In this document: one piece after another, positions 57,037 to 64,000 of the stretch | Position numbering within the stretch: position 1 is the stretch's first letter | How the letters are laid out: every line of letters begins with the position of its first letter | NCBI GenBank assembly: GCA_018873225.1 | Contig: JAEILZ010000006.1 | Span: forward strand, 2,976,001 to 3,040,000 | Reading direction: 5' to 3' | DNA length: 64,000 nucleotides | From: [Phialemoniopsis] sp. UDSM-2020 | Taxonomy: Eukaryota; Ascomycota; Sordariomycetes; Thyridiales; Thyridiaceae | The notes under the pieces: model-generated | Databases searched by the model: none | Seen by the model: only the letters and a program-made list of their open reading frames with translations | What the model was told of the DNA's origin: nothing | Position numbers and translations under genes: made by a program

Positions 57037-57657
57037 TGTGCCAGGAAAGAGAGAGAGTTGCTGTCGGTGAGAGATTCAGGTCCAGCATAGGTTCCACTTT
57101 TTAGAGGTTCAGCTGCAGTTCAAGCCAACGCCTCTGCAAATCGCACCTGTCTAGCCCACCTAAAGCAATGCTGACTTAGCAGTTTGGCAATTGTTGTTTC
57201 AATTCGCAACAGTGCATAACCAAAGACGAGCAAGTACCTCTATAACTCACAAGTACGGAGCTGATCTCAATTTAGTCATCCCTGCATTGCCCTCATGAGC
57301 CATCACAGGGCGCAACAACAGCCCCAGCATCCCAGAAGGACCATTCAACAACTTGTAATAGTTGCTATGTGTGATTCTACAGCAAGGCGGAATGCTCCAA
57401 GCCTCACGATGCTATTATCCTATCTCCAAGTTTTGTCGAGGAACCAAGTGAGCCATGTGGAGCACCAAATTCACGCTTCGGAGAAGGATCACCGACACAA
57501 ACTACCCTCACAAGATCGAAAGTAAATAAGCTCAAATAGATGGAGCCAAGAACACATCAAGCATGAGTAAATGCACTGATAATCAAGAGATAAACCACGG
57601 CGAAAGAAACCAAGTGGATGACACTCAGCAGCACCTGCGCGAGGATTCCTGTTTACG
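57037..57657. other. Divergent intergenic region before the alpha/beta hydrolase
   Basis: About 620 bp between the F-box and hydrolase starts, with one CGG-N10-CCG site lacking TCGA. No gene seen. Confidence 0.6.
57479..57494. promoter_or_regulatory. CGG-N10-CCG site upstream of the alpha/beta hydrolase, no TCGA core
   Basis: CGGAGAAGGATCACCG, 163 bp upstream of the hydrolase start. Triplets and spacing match the cluster sites but the spacer does not. A match to triplets alone is expected by chance roughly once per 4 kb, so this is weak. Confidence 0.35.
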
Positions 57658-58623
57658 ATGACTTTCGCGCTTGACGCTGAAGTTGCCGCAGCATTGCAGG
57701 CCATGGCGGCTGCAGACCCAAGCCCACCTCCTCCAAGACCGGCACTCGGGGATATACAAGCTCACAGAGACGGACTAGGAGCAAACCTTCAGCTCCTCTA
57801 CCAAGCAAGCTACCCCAAGAAAGACTCTTCTGTGACACAAATGGACTTTTACACCACCTCTACCGATGGCCACCGGGTCATGCTTCGGTGGTACTCGAAG
57901 TCCGATGCAGCAAACGGTCCTGCAGTCCTCTTCGTGCACTCCGGGGGCCTGATTATTGGTCAAGTCGAAGACTTTGACAACATGTTACACTACTACGTCT
58001 CCAAGACGGGGGTCCCCTTTCTTTCGGTGGAATATCGCCTTTCACCAGAGGCACGATACCCAAAAGCCCTCGAGGATACCTATGCCGGTCTGGTCTGGCT
58101 ACAAGAGCATGCAGCCGAGCTCCGTGTCGATTCCGGCCGTATCGCAGTCATGGGCGAGTCCGCGGGCGGTAACCTCGCAGCGGCAGTCTGCATATATGCA
58201 CGCGACCGAGGCGGTCCATCTATCTCACGCCAGCTACTGATCTATCCCATGCTCGACGACCGCACAGTCAAGGCAGATAAATTCATTGAGTCGTTCCTTG
58301 TTTGGAGAGATGTGGATAATCAAACCGGGTGGAACGCATATCTGGAGCCTGGTCAGCGTGGTAGTGACGTGGTTCCGGCAACGGCAGCACCAGCCCGTCT
58401 AGCCGACGCGGCCGGCCTGCCGCCCATGTACATTGAGGTCGGGGAGTTGGATCTGTTCCGAGATGAGGATGTGGCATATGCAGCAAAATTTTGGCAGGCG
58501 GCCATCAGCGTCGAGTTGCATGTTTTCCCAGGCTTGCCACACGGGTATGATCTGATGGCTGCGGACGCGGAAGCCACACAGAAAGCACTTTTACACCGAC
58601 TGAAAGCCATAACGAGTATTTGA
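57658..58623 (+). CDS. HSL-type alpha/beta hydrolase (esterase/lactonase-like)
   Basis: Serine hydrolase of the hormone-sensitive-lipase group, 321 residues in one exon. The oxyanion motif is HSGG (94-97), a variant of HGGG. YRLSPEARYP follows, then the nucleophile elbow GESAGG with Ser168. The acid is probably Asp265 in GELDLFRDED and the base His295 in PGLPHGYD. No signal peptide, so intracellular. The family includes bacterial monoterpene epsilon-lactone hydrolases as well as many carboxylesterases. Opening the lactone made by the Baeyer-Villiger enzyme would be an attractive role, supported by proximity and by a weak regulatory site. The ATG at 57658 is the first suitable start. Confidence 0.9.
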   Translation: MTFALDAEVAAALQAMAAADPSPPPPRPALGDIQAHRDGLGANLQLLYQASYPKKDSSVTQMDFYTTSTDGHRVMLRWYSKSDAANGPAVLFVHSGGLIIGQVEDFDNMLHYYVSKTGVPFLSVEYRLSPEARYPKALEDTYAGLVWLQEHAAELRVDSGRIAVMGESAGGNLAAAVCIYARDRGGPSISRQLLIYPMLDDRTVKADKFIESFLVWRDVDNQTGWNAYLEPGQRGSDVVPATAAPARLADAAGLPPMYIEVGELDLFRDEDVAYAAKFWQAAISVELHVFPGLPHGYDLMAADAEATQKALLHRLKAITSI

Positions 58624-59251
58624 ATGAATGCAGGTCAGTCATAAGTTTCATATTCTAGCTGAAGCCGTTTGGTCTGCTTTTCGACTTTGATCAATCACAG
58701 GAGTGATGACGCCCTTTACAGTGACAAGCAATGGGATAACCTCAAAAGTAATGATTCATCCATTTCAATTCTTCAGGTTCACATCCAACTTTATCTTACT
58801 GTCAACTCCCAGTCCATCTCGTCGCCCTCGAAGTAGTGAAACCTGCAGTGCCATCTTCGTCAGCAAGAGCGTTACTTGTCACTGTAATGTTCTAAACGCT
58901 ATTGAGTTCGTGAGACTCTCGCCATACCTGACAGTACCTGATAGACCAGAAGTCGTTGGCATTCAAGTGTAATAAGCTTCTTAGATACGAAGCAACAAAT
59001 CACTGTCGACCACCGATTCACGGCCTATGTTTAATTATAAAAGAATCAGAAAATACTCGCCAGAAGAAAATGACAAACTCAAAACCTTACGCGATCAAAC
59101 ATTTTACGTCTGCTACATCTCCTTCAACAATTAACAGAAACACCTAACGCAACCAAGACGATCCGGCGCAATCGAACATAACCAAACCTCCCCCTCAACT
59201 TAACCATAAAACACACCACAACGATCTGCACCAACTTCACGACTGAACACA
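58624..59251. other. Intergenic region without a supported gene
   Basis: About 630 bp, A/T-rich toward its right end. Nothing recognisable. Confidence 0.6.
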
Positions 59252-59410
59252 ATGTGTTACTGGCTCATCACCAAGTACACCGACTGCGACCATAAGGACA
59301 AGGTCCAATGTTGGTGTACGGCGGCCAAGAACTCTGGGACGGCATGTGACCGCCGAGACTGGAGCAAGATTAGGCGGATCGAGCGGGATAGGTGCCATAG
59401 GTGCAAGTGA
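59252..59410 (+). CDS. Small cysteine-rich protein, candidate zinc-binding
   Basis: An ATG-to-stop ORF of 52 codons. It has six cysteines beyond the second residue in a regular layout: C12-D-H14, C20-W-C22, C32, and C48-H-R-C51 close to the C-terminus. Fungal genomes have many small intracellular proteins starting with a C-G/D-H pair and ending in CxxC, presumed to bind zinc; this one looks similar. No signal peptide, so not an obvious secreted effector. It lies in an otherwise gene-free gap. The spacing of cysteines and basic residues argues for a gene, but a chance ORF cannot be excluded. Confidence 0.45.
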   Translation: MCYWLITKYTDCDHKDKVQCWCTAAKNSGTACDRRDWSKIRRIERDRCHRCK

Positions 59411-59700
59411 GGCTGATAAACAAATATCCCAGATCGGCTTCATGCGCGCACCGACGAGCGCTTGACAACAGGGCACGTGGTAACACTCGCAACTGATGGT
59501 TTCACAGTCAATCAAAGGAAGGGATCTGATCTAGGGGGGTTGCATTTGCAGGCTAGCTCCCTTGAGAGCATCGAATGGGTCAGTCCCTCGATCGATAATT
59601 GAATACCAGATACTCCTCTCTGACCAATTCGTGCAGTCCAAAGTGAGTGTCTTTGTTAAAGAAAGCTCGACCTCTATGCATTCGCTTTTCGTTCCCAGCC

Positions 59701-60687
59701 TCATTCCAGCGTCAGTCTCTTCGAGCGCAGGTAGTCGTAGTCCGCCATGCTGTCACGCACAAGCTGCTCCAGCTTCGCGCCGCCGTCCTCGCCAAACTCG
59801 GCGCGCCACTTGACAGCCTCCTCGTCGATGTTGATGTTGCCCGCCACCTTGCTGAGATCCACCTTGTCGCTCGCATAAAGAAAGCTCTGCGCGCCCTTCT
59901 GCCGCGGCGTCATCTTGTCCAGCTCCTCCTGCGGCACCTTGCCCCACGAGAACGACAGCCTATCCGGGTCGAGCCCCGCCATGAGCGCGTACTTGGCCAC
60001 GAGCTCCGGGTGCTGCATGATGTCGTCCGCGTCCAGGACCAGCGGCCACTGGCTGTCCCCACTGTAGTACTCCTCGTAGAAGTTGTATAGAGAGCGGGCC
60101 CAGGTGAACGTCGCCTCGACTGGGTTCGGCAGACCGCCCGCGCGGTCAAAGGCCGCGAGGCGGCTCATGCGGAACATGGACTCGAAGACCCGGGCCGGGT
60201 GGCGGATGAGGAAGGTCGGCTTCCACGTCTTGAGGAACTCGTCCGAGTGGACGGTCTTGTTGTGCGCAGAGCGCGTGCCCGGGGGAGAGCCGCGGGGCGT
60301 CAGAGGCGTCAGGTCGCCGCTGGCAGGCTTGCCGTGAATGAACTCGGACTCGATAAGAGGGTGGTTCACCAGCATGGCATGCTCCTTGACGAAGGCAGCC
60401 TTCTTTTGCTCGTCTGCCTTTTCGAGGTAGTCCTGCAGGTTGTTGAAGCACTTTTCCTTCAGCTCCTGCAGGCCCTTTCTTTCCTCGTCAGTCCACTCAT
60501 CCGCGGGCTTCTGGTGTAGCGCGTAACGGTTCATGACGGATGGGAGAAAGAAGTATCCGCCGTGCGGGGCGCTCAGGACGTCTTGCTTCTCAAGGTTGAG
60601 AATCTTGATGAGCATAGTTGAAGCTGTTCGTGGCGAGCTAATCAGCCAGTAGCGCTGGCTTTCGCCAGAGTTGGTGGTTGTGGTCAT
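59701..60687 (-). CDS. Sulfotransferase-like P-loop protein
   Basis: One exon, 328 residues from the ATG at 60687; the ORF runs further upstream only from a GTG. Near the N-terminus is RYWLISSPRTASTMLIKIL, whose SSPRTAST (17-24) matches the 5'-phosphosulfate loop of sulfotransferases. PTFLIRHPARVFESMFRM in the middle corresponds to the 3'-phosphate-binding RxxP-type segment, and YNFYEEY plus WPLVLDADDIMQHPE follow as in the family. These fungal proteins are distant members and actual sulfotransfer is often unproven. C-terminus YLRSKRLTLE. The coding sequence is GC-rich compared with its flanks. No evident functional link to neighbours. Confidence 0.82.
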   Translation of the reverse strand: MTTTTNSGESQRYWLISSPRTASTMLIKILNLEKQDVLSAPHGGYFFLPSVMNRYALHQKPADEWTDEERKGLQELKEKCFNNLQDYLEKADEQKKAAFVKEHAMLVNHPLIESEFIHGKPASGDLTPLTPRGSPPGTRSAHNKTVHSDEFLKTWKPTFLIRHPARVFESMFRMSRLAAFDRAGGLPNPVEATFTWARSLYNFYEEYYSGDSQWPLVLDADDIMQHPELVAKYALMAGLDPDRLSFSWGKVPQEELDKMTPRQKGAQSFLYASDKVDLSKVAGNINIDEEAVKWRAEFGEDGGAKLEQLVRDSMADYDYLRSKRLTLE

Positions 60688-61459
60688 CTTGATATTGTGT
60701 AGATAGTGATCTTGGCGACACTTGTTTCTGTTCAACAGTAAAACAAATTGTGTTTGTACATGCAGAAACAAGGTAGGCAGCGTCAGCACTATATAAATAA
60801 CTCTATGTGGATGCCAAGTCTTTGACCGTTGTTGTTGAGTCTAAAAGCTGACTGAAGACCCACCGCCGCCTTCTCCTCGCTACGATTTTGTGTCCTGATC
60901 GGGGATGACCGGATTTTAGGATCCTTCTGCGCGAGTCTACCGAATAGGTACTAAAGAACGAGCACAGCTTAAGGACGAAGGATTGCCTTTTTGCCGCCGT
61001 ATCCTGCCGGAGGGTGCGTGAGACATGGATCTCCTCATCCTATGACCTTGAGTTCGGTGTACTCGAGAGTGCTCCTAAAGTTAACGAGGTATCGATTTAC
61101 TGCTCATTTGTTCAATGATGCAAAGGTTACCAAAATCTTCCAAGGATAACAGTTGACATGGAAGGTCTCAAAGTGGCTGGTGACTCTGGTATCAAACTTC
61201 TATTCAATGCATATAACCCAAAGAACTACCACTCCGGCTCTGCCTATGCATTACGAATTCTAAGGGGACTGGCGCTCTTTAACTTACTCGGGAGGCGAAC
61301 AATGCTATAGAGAATGCATGTGATGGCCATTCGCCTCTTAAGTCAATAGTCTAAATATCGTGGACGTCTATACAAACACAAGCGCAAACATTCTAGCCAG
61401 TCACCATCCGACCAACAGACACACATCACTCCGAAGATCTCAGAACATCCAGTCACACT
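60688..61459. other. Intergenic region without a supported gene
   Basis: About 770 bp between the sulfotransferase-like start and the Smr protein stop. Nothing recognisable. Confidence 0.6.
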
Positions 61460-62821
61460 TCAACTCTTCCGGCCCGTAACAAGAAACTGCCCCGTCTCGA
61501 CCGTCGTCTTCCAGCCATACCGCTCGAGCGCAGCGCCAACCTGCTGCCGCATGCGCGACACGCCGCCGACCGAATGGTACCCGCTGCCCGTGACAACAGT
61601 CAGATGCTGCACGCGCGCCATGCGGACCCTGTCCTCCCCGAACGAGTCCCACCACATCTGCGCGCGGCGCAGCGCGATGCGCACGCCGTCCTGCACGGGG
61701 ACGCCGTGCAGGTCGACCTTGTCGAGGCTGCTCTGGCGCTCCACGAGGGCCTCCCACGCGGCGCGCTCCTGCGCCCGCGCCGCGCGCATGTGCTCGTGGC
61801 CTCGCTCGGCCAGGATCCCCGCGTAGGGGCGCAGGAGCGGGTCCGAGCGGCCGCGGCGGGCGGCGAGGCTCGCGGCCTCGAAGGAGGCCTGGGCCTGGCC
61901 GCGGTGCGAGACGCCCGGGGAGGCCGGCTCGACTATCTGCTCGCGCTGCGGCTTGGGCTTCTTGGCCTGCTTTGGGGCAGCGACCTTCCAGTCGGCTGGG
62001 TTGATGAGCGGTCTGATTGAGGGGGCCGAGGTCTTGGGGTCTGGGCCTCGTGCGGTTGGGGGCAGGAGGTCTCGTGTAGTAAGGAGTCTAGCTCCACGGC
62101 CGGCAGTGATGCCCGTGGCCGGCTCGGCCTCGATGTGATCGAGATTGAGCGGTGTGAGCTTGTAGTTGAGATCCACGCGCTTCTGATTTGCCTTGTTGGC
62201 TTTGTTGTTTGCTCTTTTCTTCTTGCGCATCACTTCATTATCTCCAACAAAGAAAGCGTCTACGCCCTTTGGGCGCTCTCCGATATCCTCCAGGTACTGG
62301 ACATTAAGAAGCTCATCGTAGGCGCGATTGAGGTCTCCTGCTGATGTCTTGAGAGCATATGCAACGTCAAACTCGGTTAGATCTGGGAAACTGAGCTGCA
62401 GCTCTGCCGTCTTGTCCTCATCGGTCCAGGTCGTGGTGTCGAGGGTCCCATAAACCTCGTCACGCGTGTCGGAACGTTCTGAGGCGACGTCAAAGAGGCT
62501 GGTGCGCTCCGAGTCCGAAGTACGCGCCCGCGAGCTGTCTGTCACAGTGTTGGTCGTGTCTGGCTCGAGGTTCAGCGCCTCGAGATCAGAGGCCACGTTT
62601 TCATACGGCAATCCGCTCGAGTTGAAGCCCGAGGCTTCCTCGGCAACGACATTCTCTGCAATTAGCAGAAGAGACTGGCGCGCCTCATTGAATGACTGCT
62701 TCAGGTCATAATCGCTGGCAATGGTGAGGATGAGGGGTTCGTCTAGGTGCGAGCGGAACTCATCGAGCAGCTTGGAGGTGAGAGTGTCGACATCATCACT
62801 TTCATCGACCCCACCAGCCAT
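61460..62821 (-). CDS. CUE/Smr-domain protein, Cue2-like
   Basis: One exon, 453 residues from the ATG at 62821. The N-terminal half contains CUE-like helices (LTEFDVAYALKTSAGDLNRA, about 150-170), a ubiquitin-binding type. Residues about 300-360 resemble DUF1771 (SLAARRGRSDPLLRPYAG, RAAWEALVERQ). The C-terminal 90 residues are an Smr domain with VDLHGVPV and TGSGYHSVGG, the conserved DLHG and GxGxHS motifs. Yeast Cue2, with the same CUE-Smr arrangement, is an endonuclease that cuts mRNA at collided ribosomes. Strong GC bias in the Smr-coding part causes long antisense ORFs that are not genes. The function is inferred from domain order. Confidence 0.85.
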   Translation of the reverse strand: MAGGVDESDDVDTLTSKLLDEFRSHLDEPLILTIASDYDLKQSFNEARQSLLLIAENVVAEEASGFNSSGLPYENVASDLEALNLEPDTTNTVTDSSRARTSDSERTSLFDVASERSDTRDEVYGTLDTTTWTDEDKTAELQLSFPDLTEFDVAYALKTSAGDLNRAYDELLNVQYLEDIGERPKGVDAFFVGDNEVMRKKKRANNKANKANQKRVDLNYKLTPLNLDHIEAEPATGITAGRGARLLTTRDLLPPTARGPDPKTSAPSIRPLINPADWKVAAPKQAKKPKPQREQIVEPASPGVSHRGQAQASFEAASLAARRGRSDPLLRPYAGILAERGHEHMRAARAQERAAWEALVERQSSLDKVDLHGVPVQDGVRIALRRAQMWWDSFGEDRVRMARVQHLTVVTGSGYHSVGGVSRMRQQVGAALERYGWKTTVETGQFLVTGRKS

Positions 62822-64000
62822 CACAGCTCAGCGCGCGCAACGGGTCGCTTCTAAGCAGCGGGAGAGACACGGCCGAGGGGTGAGAAGTCTGGAGAATAGC
62901 GATACATGGGTTCTGACACGGGTTGGGGAAGAGTTGAGTTCATTGCTCTCGATGTAGAGTTCGTGTTTTTGGTGAGCAATTCAGGTTGGTGTGAATCGCG
63001 CGCGGGGCTGAAAAGTGGTGGTCCAGGTTTTGGTGCGGCCGCTAACATCTCCCACTAGCCCGGCCGGCTAGAGGCTGTTAGTGACTGCATTTCGGTGGCT
63101 TGCAGCTTGCATCAGCAAGAAACCGCCAATGAGCACATTTGATCTTGGTGTTGTTTGGCTTCTTTGAGAGTTTCGTGAGTGAAATGTTGTACAACATCAA
63201 GTAATGCAGAGGACACCTTGCATAAGGTACTCTTCACCGCACTGCAGGCGACGTGAGAAGGCAGGTAGACTTGCCCTCCGTTCAAGCCCGTCTCCAGCCG
63301 ATGATCGTCACCATTGGGACGGACGCTAAGATCCGTGGCCAGGCAAGTGGGTGTCGAAAATGTTGACGGTTCTTGATCAATCTCTACCCCAATTGCTAAC
63401 GGGGTGAACGATCGATTCGGCAGTGGGATAAATCAAACCGTCAACTGGGTACTCTGACACCACTTGCCAGCCTGGAGACTTTGTTGACGTGGGAATATCA
63501 GTGACGGATGATGTGGTCTTCCTGTTCCTCAATCAGTGCCTGATGCATGGTTACACCAACAGGGCAATTCCTCGGCATGAATCCCTGCAGGACCTGGCTA
63601 GCACATGCTAAAACAGCCCTGGATTCCCAGACAAGGCGACGTCAGCCCGCTAACCTGCTTCAGCGCAGCTTGTCCACAGAGGAGCAACATTGAACCGTCC
63701 GGAGAGACAGATCTGAAGATGTTGACAGCACAGATTCAAACCCTTCTCTGGCCTTTGAATCGGGAATATGAGAGCATGAACAGGACAGGTATCTACCAAT
63801 TAGGCCGCGCGTTCCTTGAATCGCGAAGGGACTGTCATTGGGAGCTCCGTAAGAAGAGTCATCCAGGTACCCGACCCGAATTAAGCTGCATGGACTAGAG
63901 ATCAGCCCGGATCGGGCAATGAGACGCCTGCTGTTACGCAGCTCCGGGACCCGCGGAGACTTTGACACGCTAAAGCACGATACCCATTAAATAAGGCCAG
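62822..64000. other. Right-end intergenic region without a supported gene
   Basis: About 1.2 kb. ORFs of about 100 codons near 63605-63968 overlap on both strands and lack family features. Confidence 0.55.

Overview
The window is nuclear DNA from a filamentous ascomycete (Pezizomycotina, most likely Sordariomycetes; the class is my inference). The genes carry short GT-AG introns of about 45-110 nt, some with a visible CTAAC-like branch point. There are four Zn(II)2Cys6 regulators, a HeLo-domain protein, a TRI12-type efflux carrier and a fungal-type NPC1. I found 27 protein genes. Most spliced models were rebuilt by hand and keep frame at every junction. I saw no tRNA, rRNA, CRISPR array or intact transposon.

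Region 1 (about 1-9.4 kb) looks like a small carbohydrate-use cluster. It holds a Zn2Cys6 regulator, an intracellular GH88 unsaturated glucuronyl hydrolase, a DUF2264 protein and a divergently transcribed MFS sugar permease. A likely division of labour is import of an uronate-containing oligosaccharide followed by cleavage in the cytosol. Region 2 (9.6-29 kb) is mostly housekeeping: translation elongation factor 1-beta, another Zn2Cys6 regulator, phosphopantothenate-cysteine ligase, an AAAP amino-acid transporter, a cytochrome P450 and NPC1/NCR1. These are separated by three long gene-poor gaps. Region 3 (29-33.7 kb) is a trio of Zn2Cys6 regulator, O-methyltransferase and monocarboxylate-type MFS carrier.

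Region 4 (about 34.9-55 kb, perhaps to 58.6 kb) is the most interesting. In order it holds a Baeyer-Villiger monooxygenase, a PF04199 cyclase-like hydrolase, a short-chain dehydrogenase, a TRI12 carrier, a Zn2Cys6 regulator, a second dehydrogenase, a quinone-oxidoreductase-like MDR enzyme, an acyl/aryl-CoA ligase ending in the peroxisomal tripeptide AKL, a HeLo-pseudokinase, a two-lobed alpha/beta-barrel protein, an F-box protein and an HSL-type alpha/beta hydrolase. Six copies of one palindrome, CGG-N10-CCG with TCGA in the middle of the spacer, lie in the intergenic regions serving eight of the metabolic genes. A seventh site of the same spacing but without TCGA precedes the hydrolase. This looks like the operator of the resident Zn2Cys6 regulator and defines a probable catabolic regulon: alcohol to ketone to lactone to hydroxy acid to acyl-CoA.

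The HeLo-pseudokinase gene breaks this cluster and sits between two direct copies of a roughly 190-bp sequence, each containing the palindrome. The simplest reading is that one divergent promoter was duplicated when the HeLo gene arrived, leaving one copy for the CoA ligase and one for the barrel protein.

The right end (59-64 kb) has a 52-codon cysteine-rich ORF, a sulfotransferase-like P-loop protein and a CUE/Smr-type protein.
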